Shown here: in pieces, positions 48,559 to 59,808 of the stretch
Layout of the letters: the number at the start of each line of letters is the position of its first letter
How positions within the stretch are numbered: the first letter of the stretch is position 1
Source of the DNA: Desarmillaria ectypa
Lineage: Eukaryota; Basidiomycota; Agaricomycetes; Agaricales; Physalacriaceae
Length of the DNA stretch: 64,000 nt
Assembly (NCBI GenBank): GCA_030407005.1
Contig: JAUDYN010000004.1
Location: 3,596,001-3,660,000 of the forward strand
Reading direction: 5' to 3'
Notes under the pieces: generated by a model
Seen by the model: the letters and a program-made list of their open reading frames with translations, nothing else
What the model was told of the DNA's origin: nothing
Databases searched by the model: none
Translations under genes and position numbers: made by a program

Positions 48559-49214
48559 ATGCAATCAAGGGCTAATTTGTTCTGCGCTCCTCAATCACCA
48601 CTGTTGCCAGCCTCAAGGTCCAGAGCTCTCATTCAAACAAGTGCTACTTACTTCAGGCTGGAAAATCCAAAGAAAATTACGACCACGGGCTGTCCGAAAG
48701 AAGTCTCAAACATTTTAGATAACGAGATTTCCTGTGCGGCATACAATGACAAAAGTTTCTGTATTCTGCACCGTCGTCTGCGCCACCGCAAGGCAGTGGC
48801 AATTAATACCGGAACTCTCCGCGTTTGCCGTCCACCGCCGTTTGCTTCTTGTTTTCAGTTCTGCCCTTCCGTGTACCCGACTCCTAGAACTACCTCTACG
48901 GGTTGAAGATTATATGATCCGGAGGCCTATCACATCTATGGTGTTATACGATCACGCGCCAATGGAATTGCCTCCTTTACTCATGACCTCCCTGCCGATA
49001 CTGAGTTGGAGACTCTTTTCGGTGCCTTCGTCCACCCAATGTACGCGTTCAGAGGCCCGTTTGAATATGAAAAACGCGTCGAATTCGCTGGTTTCAGTAG
49101 CTGGCACTATCAAGGCGAACGCATATCCCAACGGCCCAGTTACAAAAGGGGGGAGCGTTGACGTTGAAAGTTGGTGCTTCGCCGGAGAATGCGGTCCTGA
49201 TTCCGAAGTCATGA
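48559..49214 (+). pseudogene. Broken gene of unknown function
   Basis: Two coding-like parts lie on the plus strand. The first opens with a presequence-like MQSRANLFCAPQSPLLPASR (48559) and continues RLENPKKITTTGCPKEVSN, with a possible in-frame intron. The second, open from about 48915 to 49163, reads LYDPEAYHIYGVIRSRANGI, THDLPADTELETLFGAFVHP and EFAGFSSWHYQGERISQRPS. It then meets TGA just after a run of six G; adding one base there continues the frame to LKVGASPENAVLIPKS and a stop at 49212-49214. The parts do not join in one frame, so I treat this as a decayed gene or one with sequence errors. I do not recognise the family. A minus-strand frame near 48540-48470 (GELLVAWIHIPPENDGD then stop) is a competing, unresolved signal. 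Confidence 0.45.
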
Positions 49215-49262
49215 TACTTAAGACAACCCCACCGTGAAGTCGCCTTTCTTCCTACATCCACC

Positions 49263-50868
49263 ATGGCCACCGCGAACGCCAAACTGTACGATCCCCGTCA
49301 AGTCCTTGATCACCCAGAATTCAAGATCCTTGGACCCAATGACAAACCAACAAAGGGTGCTAATATCGCTGTTTTCTACAATCATCGTCATGAGTTGCAT
49401 ATGGTAGAGAAACCCCGTCCCAAGCCCGGTCCAGGTCAGGTTCTCCTACATGTTCGAGCATCTGGGATCTGCGGGTAATGTCTTCCATATCTCCTGTGAG
49501 GTAACAGCGTCTTTAACATTTCGGTCCCGATGACAGAAGCGATATTCATTATTGGCGCCACGGAAGGATCGGTAATATGGTATTGCATGACGAGGTTCGC
49601 TCAGATCTCATTGATGATAGTCTGTAAATCATGCCGTCTGGATCGTCCAGTGTGGATCTGGACATGAATCTGCTGGCGAGGTGATTGAACTTGGAGAGGG
49701 CGTTACCGAGCTAAAAGTCGGTAAGTTATACAAGAAGCCCATATTTCTAAGCCGTGTTATTCAAGGACATGATAACAGGTGACCGAGTAACCATCGAGGC
49801 TGAAATTCCTTGCTTCCAACCTTCCTGCGAACCATGCCGAACAGGGAAATACAACGGATGCCCTAATGTCGTTTTTCTTTCCGCTCCCCCATATCACGGC
49901 GAGTTATCGTGTTGTTGGACCCGTCGTTTATTCTATCTGACAATCATAAAATCTAGGCACATTGACAAAATGGCATGTGCATCCTGCCGCCTGGTTGCAT
50001 CGTATCCCCGACAACATGACTTTTGAAGAAGGTGCCCTCTGTGAACCTTTGACTGTTGCACTGGCAGGTGTAGAGGGTTCAGGTCTTCGCTTGGGGGATC
50101 CGACGCTTATCTGGTATCACAGTCGTTTAGTTCTGAGCCTCAAATTTATTGATATCCGTTGATAGTGGCGCTGGACCCATCGGATTGGCCACCCTTCTCT
50201 CCGCTCGTGCTGCCGGTGCCGAACCTATCGTCATTACTGACCTCTTCCAAAACCGTCTGGACTTTGCGAAGAAATTGGTCCCTACTGTTCGCACAGTTCT
50301 TATTGAACGTGATTTGAGTCAAGAAGACCAGGCAGCAAGGATCAAAGCTGCTGCTGGTATGGCGTTCAGAGTAGGTTTAGAATGCACTGGTGTAGAGTCT
50401 AGTATTGCTACTGCCGCCTACGTATGTCGGGACCCTTCGTCTCTCAATATTACTTATAACGTATATATCCTACAGACCATCAAGTTTGGTGGCACACTCA
50501 TGGTCATCGGGGTGGGAAAGAGTCCGCAGACAGTACGTCAACAGGGATATCATGCCACTGTGGTCACCTGATCATTCTCCGCAGTACCCTTTTATGCAGC
50601 TAAGCTTGAACGAAATCAATCTCAAGTTTATCAATCGTTACGTCGATCAAGTAAGCATATCTTTGGGTTTCTACTCGAACGACGTCGCTAATATTCACTT
50701 GATAATCAGTATCCCAAGGCTATCCGTCTCATTTCTGGAGGGCTAATTGATATGAAGCCCCTAGTCACTCATCGATTTGCCCTTGAAGACGCGATGGATG
50801 CCTTCAATGTAGCAGCTGATCTTACTCAAGGTGCTATTAAAGTACAGATTCAGGATACGGAAGATTAG
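49263..50868 (+). CDS. NAD(P)-dependent xylitol dehydrogenase (zinc MDR family)
   Basis: 384-aa medium-chain dehydrogenase/reductase from nine exons (49263-49474, 49537-49594, 49651-49720, 49779-49898, 49957-50113, 50166-50421, 50476-50532, 50585-50650, 50710-50868). It fits the fungal xylitol/sorbitol/arabinitol dehydrogenases, which oxidise xylitol to D-xylulose in pentose use. Catalytic zinc ligands are in GICGSDIHYWRHG and HDECGSGHESAGEVIELGEG. The structural zinc cysteines are in CFQPSCEPCRTGKYNGC. The glycine-rich nucleotide fold is CGAGPIGLATLLSARAAGAE, followed by Asp in VITD, which favours NAD over NADP. The fourth intron begins with GC (CACG|gcgagt); only this join gives PPYHGTLTKWHVHPA. 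Xylitol versus L-arabinitol preference cannot be decided from sequence. Confidence 0.92.
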
Positions 50869-51757
50869 GTGGTCTTTTGGTCGTTTATATTCCACGAAAC
50901 TTGTAATTCTTATTTAATTGGGGTTTGTAACAGGCGTGTTTGCATAATTCAGGTCCATTTTACCGCGGCATTTGCATTCTGCGTTTTCTCCAATAGGTCT
51001 ATGTTTCCATCTTACTCCTGACTTTTTATCATCCAACACTATCAGCTTGACAGAACAGCTTTCATATCTCGAGGTCTAGATTCATGTTGCACAACCGGCG
51101 CGAATTCTTTCGTGTCGACGATGGGCTGGAACGTCGGATCTTCGTTGATAGTCTCCGACTCTATATAGTTCTTTAGTAACGGACGTGGGGGAACATGTGA
51201 GTTGTTGGCGGCGTACAGTCAGATTCACGTATGTGGCGCGTACTTACACTGAAAGAATACTGTGCTGATCATGATATGATGTGAAGGAGTGTCTAGATAT
51301 CCTTTTTCGTGTCTGTCGAAGCACTGTTGAAAGTCAAGGTAGCGTAGCGCGCTGAGTTATGACGGTGGGTAGCGGCGGGGCGGGTGCATGCATGGCAGGC
51401 CGAAGTAATAAGTCAGTGAAACTTGAACTGCATTGAGGACACTTTAAGAGCATATTTGAAGCATATGGGGGTACATAAAAAACTATATATCGGGTATCAG
51501 AATATCATCAAGAACGTTTTGTTTAACAAAGCGAAGAAAGCATAACATCGACAACGAGATTGCAAAAGTAGAAGAGATAACAACAGATAACTGTACATAA
51601 ATGATAGCAGAGCATTAGCACGTCATGACGAGTTTACAAAAAAAAAAGCGACAAAAGTAGCAAAACTTAACGAGGATATTAACATATCATAAAACGTTAA
51701 AGGCAAAGCAAAACGAAAACAAGATGTATGTAAACACCACCTTCAAAAGCGGGACAA
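50869..51757. other. Intergenic with one coding-like minus frame
   Basis: 889 bp between two 3' ends. Apart from the frame listed at 51042-51212, it is AT-rich, with adenine tracts near 51640-51650. No other gene is supported. Confidence 0.5.
51042..51212 (-). CDS. Possible small gene or last exon, unknown
   Basis: The minus strand is open for about 56 codons and reads NNSHVPPRPLLKNYIESETI, DPTFQPIVDTKEFAPVVQHE, then SRPRDMKAVLSS and a stop. Composition is protein-like and unlike the surrounding AT-rich DNA. A short upstream Met-led piece (MISTVFF, about 51270) followed by a consensus gtaagt donor suggests a two-exon gene, but no acceptor joins them in frame. Low confidence. Confidence 0.3.
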   Translation of the reverse strand, partial: AANNSHVPPRPLLKNYIESETINEDPTFQPIVDTKEFAPVVQHESRPRDMKAVLSS

Positions 51758-54700
51758 TTATTCCCTGACAAATCGATATTCGTATGCTTGATGATCCACA
51801 TTCGACGGTGGCCGAACGACAACCGTAGGCAACTCTTCCTCTTGCCTCAACATCGCCCTCGCTTTACTGGTATCAGATCGCTCGAGCTTCAAGCGCATTA
51901 AAGATTTCCCAGCTTTGAGCTGCAAACGTCTGCCCACATTTACAGGGGGTGTCGTTGCGTCAGCCCCTGCGCAGGGATTGATATCGCGATTCTGCAGCAA
52001 AGACAGCGGCCTAAGACCATTCGCACCAGCGGGTGAGGGCGGTGAAGGCGTTTTCTTCAGCATCAGCGGTTTCACAGCTCGGCGCAGCGAACTCATTGAT
52101 CGTTGGAGTGCCGGGCGCTCCTGTGACGGCGTATTTTCGTCCGACTTGATGTACATAATGCTAGTGCGGCGTTTCCCCTTGGTCGTAAGTGAAGGCTTAG
52201 ATACTTGGGAAGGCAGAGGTGGAACTTCATCCATTTCTTCCTGTCCTCTTCCAGACCGAGTGTTATGCGGCGTACTCTCAGCAAGGGGGCCACTGTTGTC
52301 TTCTAGCCCTTTCCCGAATTCAAACAGGGTGGTAGTAGCAGAAGGCGGCAGCATGTCCATCGTTGCCACGGATGAGCGGGCGGTATCAACACCATGAGGA
52401 ACCTCAGCGCGTAGGCCCAGTGAACGCGTGGATAGAGCGCATCCCAACCCAGGATTCACAGATACAGGCTGGGATACAGCATGGAGACCGCCGTTGGGCG
52501 CAGGACGATAGTTAGGAATTGACTCGCTGCCGAAAACGGTGTTTCGTCTTCCGAATTTAATGTTACTGGGAACCGCAATGTAAGTCTCCAGGGCGTTGCC
52601 TACCTCAGAGGCAAGGGTGTGAATGCCATCATTTCCTAGACCCAGACTATGACAATGGCTGAGAAACATCTACAGAAAAGAGGAACACGACAAACCTTGG
52701 CAAGCTTAAATGATTTCTTTTATGAGACTCCTTCCTTGCCCTACTGGTCGCCGTTTTGAATCTAACGGGAGTAGAATGCATTTCAGGAGACGAGAAATCG
52801 TCCTGTCCAAATTCGGCGAGGGGTAGCTTCTTTGCCTTCATCCTTGTCGCCTTTCCTCTCAATGTAATATTGCGTTCCTTGATTTTCATTCCTGCCCCAA
52901 CCTTCAAGCCGGGCACAAGAATAGGCAATACCCCAGCTGACAGTTCGTCAATTTCATTGAAGTCGTCAACAGCACCAAATGAGAAACCAGAAGAGTAGGA
53001 TTTCTTGTGCTTGGCTAATCGGGCAGCACGAACACTAGGTGGAGTAGGCGGCAATGGAAACGAAGGCGGAGGGCTGATATTGGAGACCTCACGCTGAGGA
53101 TTTCGGGTTACGCTCATCGAGGAAATGGAACGAGTGCGAAGATGGCTACTTGAGACTCGGTGAGAAGATGGCATAGCGCCGGAAGCAACCACATTGTCGA
53201 CAACGAGGATATCATTACCAGTGGTGGCCGGCTTATCAGGGGAACCCGAAGGCACCACCATGGTCCTAGCAAGCGCAGAATAGTGTCTTTGTGCAATCAT
53301 GATCCTAGATGCATAAGCCATGCTTTCATCGCCACCTGAAAAGTGAGAGCTAGCTTTGGAATCCTTCCTCAATCTGCCAAATTGTTCACTTGTCTCCGAA
53401 TGGGGTGTATTGCCGACAGAGGAAGCCAAGGAGGAATCATCCATCTTAAGCGGGACTGGAGATGTCAAACCATCTTCGTCGTAATCTTCGGGAGGAAGCA
53501 CAGAAAGTTTCGGCCGGGGAGATATCATGGCTAAAGCCCGGCCAACCTTGCCTTTGCCATCGACTGCATCACCATTAGTTACCCAGACATCCCCGCTTCT
53601 ACGTCCTTCAACCACCGTGACACTAGGACACGTGCTGCTCTTGAACTCATGAGACTGCTTATAAGTAGGGGCGCTGCTTGCAGGAGACGGTGCACGGAGA
53701 ATATTGCTGGGTGCTTTGCTTCGGACATCGAATAAGCCACAAGGAATGGGGATTGGCGATCGCAAGAGGATATTCAGTGCTAGGATTGGGGATGACATAG
53801 TGAAAGACAGAATGAGTAGAATTGATGATATAGCGGATGGGGAACTATTTTGCACGACATTGATCAGGTATGGGTATGCAAGACCCTAAGAACATCATAT
53901 GAGCTCAACCCACGCAATGGAGAGACACAACCATACCATGGGAGCCCAGATAACAATTAACCATCCGATAGCCCGATAGATGGAGATATCGAGAGGCGTT
54001 CCGGATGTCGTCGCCAGACTACTAAGATTCTTCTCGGTGTCTTTGTGATTGGGGGTGTATCCATATCCGCCTAAGACTTGTGCACTCGACATCGCAGGTG
54101 TAGGGGGGCGTGATACTGCAGTACCAGAAGGCAGTAGCTGGGTATGCAAATTGACAGTGCTACTGCTGTGCACAGAGGCATCATCGTGAACCGTGGGTGG
54201 GAACGACCAAGCGGACATCGTAGTGTGGGATCCGTTGGATGAGGTCAACCAAGAGGTCTGAGAATCTAGACGATTACGAGGATGCTCCGGGAGAGGGGTG
54301 GGTGCTTCTCTTCTGAATGGATCCGGGTCGCCGAGACTGGCTGACGCAGGAGAAGTAGGACTGTATGGCAAAGGAAGTGGAGGAAGTGGAGGAACGGAAT
54401 TGTCATTTGTAGCAGAAGACCCAAACCAGAAGGATGCTTTAGCAGGGACCGAACCATTATGGCTTCCCTGAGGTCGCCCACTGCTGGTGTGACGAGTAGA
54501 AAACGACCACGCAGATATGGATCCCCGGTGGGAGCCCGCTGAAGAAGTGATCCATGACGCACCATCCCGAATAGCATCAATCTCCTCAGTCGCGAATGAA
54601 GGCCGAGGCCTTTCCTCCATCTGCCGAACGGGAGGCCATGAATCTTCGAAATCATTCATTGCGGCGAGGTTACGCTTAATTATCAGCAAGGTTCCGACGA

Positions 54701-55354
54701 GACAGCCAAACGCTGCAGTGCTGAGAATAGCGACAACGGATGCATAGGCAATAAGGCCCGTAAAGAAAGTGGTGACGCCGGTGCTTGACACAATACCAGA
54801 GACAGCCGTAGATGTAATTAAAAACAAAGCAGTTGGAGCCCAGAGCATCCAATGCTTGGATCCAAACGAAACGGAACGACCCAAACGAACATGAAGTAGT
54901 GTGATAGCAGACACAACGAGGAGACAGGTTGGCCTGACAGTCATGGCTAACCATACTCGCACTGCAGCGAGCGGGTCTCCGGCGATCCCAAGACCGGATG
55001 GTCCTCCCAGAGATTCCATAATAACTTGCCATACGATCATTACCAAGGCGAGAAGGTCGAGTGAAGCGAGCCAGATGTGACTGTGTCTGGCTGTTAGAAT
55101 TAGGTATCTCTTGCATCAAATAATACGCACCTCTTGTCAGCTGGAGAAAGAGAACGAAAGTCAGGAAGACCAAATTCAGACTGACAAAAAGAAATCAGAC
55201 AGGCGCCAAGATTCATTTTGGAAAGACTCACTGGTGAAACACGTCTACTCAACGGATGGGGCGGCATGATAGGGATTACAATGCGAAGAATAATAAAAGT
55301 AGAACATATAAACGAGAAAATAGCCAGAGCCAGGGTTGGAATGAGAGGAATCAT
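51758..55354 (-). CDS. Large polytopic membrane protein with long disordered tail, unknown
   Basis: At least 1135 residues from exons 55354-55232, 55180-55131, 55080-53937, 53885-52696 and 52658-51758. Predicted helices: 2-30 (IPLIPTLALAIFSFICSTF), then WLASLDLLALVMIVWQVI, TVRPTCLLVVSAITLLHV, HWMLWAPTALFLITSTAV, FFTGLIAYASVVAILSTAAF, and after a long Ser/Pro-rich loop one more across an intron (GWLIVIWAPMGLAYPYLI). The rest (about 700 residues) is Ser/Pro/Arg-rich and disordered. The join at 53937/53885 shows that the two big frames are one gene. The last intron (52695-52659) is only 37 nt; it is the one splice that keeps frame. The start is uncertain: the frame is open upstream to 55717, and an acceptor-like ttctcag at 55497 suggests an earlier exon. 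Family not recognised. Confidence 0.75.
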
Positions 55355-56848
55355 TTTTACAGACAAGATCGTGAATTCGAAAGCGTTGAGTGCGTTGTGC
55401 GTGAAAGGCGTAAGGCCTGAGTTGGCGTAGCTCCAAATAGGGCGTTCGTGCAGAAGGTTGATGAGAAAGCGTCGTGGGACTCGTTTGAGCTGGATGCTGA
55501 GAAAACAGGCTTTTATTTGGCTGATGTTGATGGCCAAATAAATGAGATAGTCATGTGATCGAGAATTTACCTTCCGGGACACTGTACCTGCTGCCTGCCG
55601 CCCAGCCATTCCGTAAATACCAGTCCCAAGCCTGACTTCAGCCAATGTCGCTGGCAGACCTTGGCAGCGTTCGATACAACTGACGAATACTGGTGTCTTC
55701 TTCCCTCGTGGGGACACTTATAATAATAAAGCTGTCCCAGCTGTTACGCAGGGAGGTATAGGCGTATATTACATATTACGGGGATCGTTGGACTCTGCAA
55801 CGACTCACTGAAACGGTGCCCATCTGCGTTCCAGTTGTCGCCGATATGACTATTTTTCTGGCGAAGGTGTCCTTCTCCTCTTCGTTCAGTGGCTACGGAC
55901 TGGATTCAACAACGTTTCCAATTACATTTTGAAGTTTCGTCCCATCAAGACCTTATCAGAATTCAGTGTCTGTCGTCTTGCGTTCCCTATTACGAGATTG
56001 CCGAAGGAGTCTCTTTGCTAAGGCATGTATCAATTATAACTTGTAACCAGCTAAACCGTAACAGTGGCCTAGCGGATTCTCCACCAAAGTGTACAAGAAG
56101 TTTTCAGACATGCAATTGAAGGTACAGATGTCCTTCCATCAATCTAAACTTACGTCTCTCGTGAACTACTGGAAAGTTATTTGCAGAGGGCTGTTCCACA
56201 ACCTTCGCATTCTCTGCACAGCAATAGGCAAACTTGTTTATCATGATGATCCGACATCGCCAATACGATGTCTTGATATTTCTATCATGGGAATATCTCC
56301 ATGGTCACTGATCCTCCTCAGCAAGCATCATGGTTTCTTTCTCTCAAGTGTTTGTGGACAGTGTAGCAACGTGCTTCTTGGTATCATCGTCAATACTGTC
56401 TCACTTTCAATAACAAGCTGAGGTTTGCATTCCAGAGTGGCTGGGCCTTTGCATATCACGACTGAATATCATTGTGCAGTGCTCATCCGCTGGCAATCAC
56501 TTGTCAAGCCTTTTGTTCTCGTCCATTTCATTGCACCAGCACCGGTTCTTGTCGTAAGGATACCTTTTGTAAATAAGAACATTCTCGGACCTACAATAGC
56601 AATTATGTTCCCCGTTAGGACTCGTCGGGAGAAGTGAGGTAAGTCAGGCCAAGGTAGTGCACTCGGAGATACTAATTTTTCGGTTATGACAACCGAGAAT
56701 GACAGGCAGTACATAGTCGTGGCGGATCTTTATCGGGAAGTATCGAAGCACTGCATCATAGCACGTGGTCCTCAAGATGTACTTGGACCAGCACTATAGC
56801 GACATCTCTCTCTGTTTCTTCCACCATTAGAGTGTATCCTTGTCCATA
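55355..56848. other. Upstream region of the polytopic membrane gene and intergenic DNA
   Basis: The first 360 bp may hold the true 5' exon(s) of the minus-strand gene (open frame to 55717). Beyond that, frames at 55889-56714 show no motif. The last few hundred bases must include the promoter of the CNH-like gene, divergent from the membrane gene. Confidence 0.45.
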
Positions 56849-59475
56849 ATGGACACACCCAGGTACTATGTGGAGCAGGACGATAAGGTTAAAGGTGGAG
56901 GTGACGAGCTCCCAACCTACGACGACCTAGCAGCACAGAACGGTCCCAATTCCAGGCATGCGTCCACTATGGCTCGATGATGCCTCTGGTGACTGACTGT
57001 ATATTCTACCAGGTTTGGTCGGTGGAGAGGATGGGTCGAGAAACGGTATGTCATGAACGCCTGCCTATTCATTCATGTCCTAAAGGCTATCATCTCAGAG
57101 CTGCTGAACGCTACCTGGATATCACCCCAGAGGAACGCGCAAGAAGACGTGAACGCGGGTGGGGAAATGATGAATTGGTGTGCTTGTCGATTTGCCTTTC
57201 TGGCTCCCTAATATTGTCCTAATTGCCGTTTATCTGTTCCAGGATGAGACATCCCATTCAAGCGGTCTTCCAAATGTTCCTCCCATCATTCAAGAGCCAC
57301 CAACTCCAACGGCAAATAGTCATCTTCATATCCGGACTGAAGACCTAAACATATGTATGCCGCCTCCAGAAACGCCGCGATTAAATTCTCCGTTACCACC
57401 CTTACCCGCTATCAGCACGAGACTACGCCCCACGCATTTAAAGATGAATAATTTCGGGTCGCGATTTCTTCCTCATGCAACGGCTCCCATCCGTTGTCTA
57501 CTTCCCCTCCTTTCCGGAAAGCTGTTGCTCATCGGTCACGATGAAGGTCTTTCTGTTCTGGATATGTACCCACAAGAATGGTCGGAGACGGACGTGGGGA
57601 TTACGATCAAAGGCCCAGAGGAGGCTGTATCGCGGCAGATATGGCTCGGTGAAGGGTTTGGTGCTTTCAACCTTCCGAAATCAATGGAAATTTGATATGT
57701 CGTTACAGCGTCTACCAATTATCTCTACTCGAGGTCGAGCAAACAGGAGAAGGAATTCAAGGCGTCGTCCTTGCCCTTGTTGGGCCAGATCCTAATTCAC
57801 CGACTTCGAAAGATGTAGAATCCCTCAGGACACTTCGCATGTACAACTTATCCAGCTTAACCAGCCTTGCGAAGTGGGCGATAGCCCAGAAGGTATAGCT
57901 GTGTGCCTCGATAGTAATATAATATATCAATTAACGATTCTTCTCCTCACAGGTAAAACGGCCGCTGGACTTGTCGAGACCGTCAAATTGGGTTGCGCAG
58001 CAGTCACCGGTGAAAAAGCATCGTCCACGAAGTAGTATAGCCCGCGGACTAAAATCATGGATCGAGGCACCCAATAGTCACCCCGTTGAGCCGCCTACAT
58101 CTTCATACCACAACCTATTGTCTCCTGCTTCGCTAATCAGCGCCTCGAATAATATTGGAAGTCAACCTGGAAGTCGCTCACCATCACCCAATCGACAAGG
58201 TTCAGACGATTCGACGTGGGATGTCGTCGATGACCTGCCACTCCGATGGGCAACTGATTTTGTTCCTCTGGCATCTCCTGGCTCCCGTCTAGCAAACTCG
58301 AGTGTCATTTCTTACGCTCTATGGAATCACAGCGAGCGAAATTCTGGTGGCCGAATGCTGGCAGTAGCCACCAAGGCAAATATACTACTTTACGAGACGC
58401 CCAAAGGGGAGCGTGCTTTTCATTTTGTCAAGGTTGGTGAATTGCTCATCTGTACGCCTTTGAGTAGTGACCTCTCTTTTAGGATTTCTACACTCCTTTG
58501 ACACCGAGAAGCATCACCTTTTTCCAGCAAGTCGTGCACGAAGCGGCACGGAGTCCCTCCGACACTGGATCATCTTCGCGGTTTCATCATGGACATAGGA
58601 GGTCCGATAGCAGTAGTACTGCGCGAGGCGACCGCGCAATTACGCCTCCCAATGCACTCCTAAGCTATGGCACCCATCTCAGCATCTTTGTTATTTTTGA
58701 CAAGAAAGCTGGCTGGATCCGCCTGGCTGATTCTGCTGTTGGGGAGGTGGAGCTCTACGACGACAGCGCCGGGTCCTATCATTCACGTGAACTCAACAGC
58801 TCGGTCAACTCACGCAGGTCTCGTTATTCCCTAGACGTCAGCTCGGCATTGGGTAAATGGATACCCCCTGTACAATGCGAGATACCTCTCCCTTCTTCGT
58901 CGAAGTACCCTTTGACCAAGAAGGTCCACTTGTTGACTCGTGGTAAACAAACCCACATTCTACCTTGCCCAGTACCTACCGGTACCTCAACCTCATGTCC
59001 ACCGTTACGCGTGATCATCTGGAAGTCGCCGCCAACAAGTGTGACGCCGAGGATATGTTCGAACAATGATGGCGATCCTCCATCAAGATTTCTTCAACTG
59101 ATCGCTCTCGGTGAGCACGGGGTGGAGGTACAGGAGATGTCCGTAAGCTTCCTGGGCAAAGGCAAGGGAAAGGCTCGGGCTGATGACGTCGTCTATGGTG
59201 AAGATGATGTTGGAGGTGATACGGGCTTCCTCTGTGTCGGCGGGCACTGGGATCAACCACTTTATCCGCCATATCATCCAATCAGCCGATCGGCCAGTAA
59301 CGCGAGTGATATATCCACGGAGTCCGTTAATAGCATGGAATCAGGGGAACTCCTGATAAAAATGAAGATGGAACAAGGGTTGTATGGCTGGTGCCGTAAG
59401 GGTCTGGAGGATTGGAGAGTCTTCTGGTTGGGCGGTTCGATCGTAGATGACGACGATTCTGACACAGATGATTGA
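56849..59475 (+). CDS. CNH-like (citron-homology) domain protein, function unknown
   Basis: 762-aa protein from seven exons (56849-56955, 57013-57045, 57099-57177, 57243-57655, 57709-57892, 57953-58432, 58483-59475). The N-terminus is polar and has an Arg-rich helix (RYLDITPEERARRRERGW). The CNH-like beta-propeller begins near residue 155 with PIRCLLPLLSGKLLLIGHDE and GLSVLDMYPQEW, followed by YQLSLLEVEQTGEGIQGVVL and RTLRMYNLSSLTSLAKWA. Later blades are MLAVATKANILLYETPKGER and LSIFVIFDKKAGWIRLADSA. A long Ser-rich insert sits between, and the last 60 residues end in an Asp run. CNH domains in fungi occur in Rho1 GEFs and in Vam6/Vps39-type proteins, but no GEF, PH, kinase or clathrin repeat is visible. 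The first intron is ambiguous between a GC donor at 56956 and a weak GT donor at 56962 (both in frame). Confidence 0.75.
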
Positions 59476-59808
59476 AAGTGGGTATTATCTCACATCAAAA
59501 ATCAAAGACGCTGCTGTATATCTATCTAATCATCATCTCATGCATATTCATCATTGGACAACACTAGTTATTCATTATAGGTTGAAATGTAAAGGTAGCC
59601 TGTGGACTGTTGTAATTGATGTCGACAATTATATAAATAGATATACAAACTGTTAGATTCCCAAGAACAGTATCCAAACCGGTCTTCCATAGGTAAAAAG
59701 AAATCCACAGTTATGAACGTGATATGTGACAAGCGTCCGTCGATGCAATGAGGTAGTCCATGATAGCAAAGTGATAAAACAGACAAAACAAACCAGTCAG
59801 GAGGTGGA
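59476..59808. other. Short intergenic region between two 3' ends
   Basis: 333 bp, AT-rich, between convergent genes. It probably holds both polyadenylation regions. No gene. Confidence 0.6.

Noticed and set aside
55889..56714. Several open frames on both strands
   Set aside because: No domain, no conserved-looking segments and no splice structure; probably chance.
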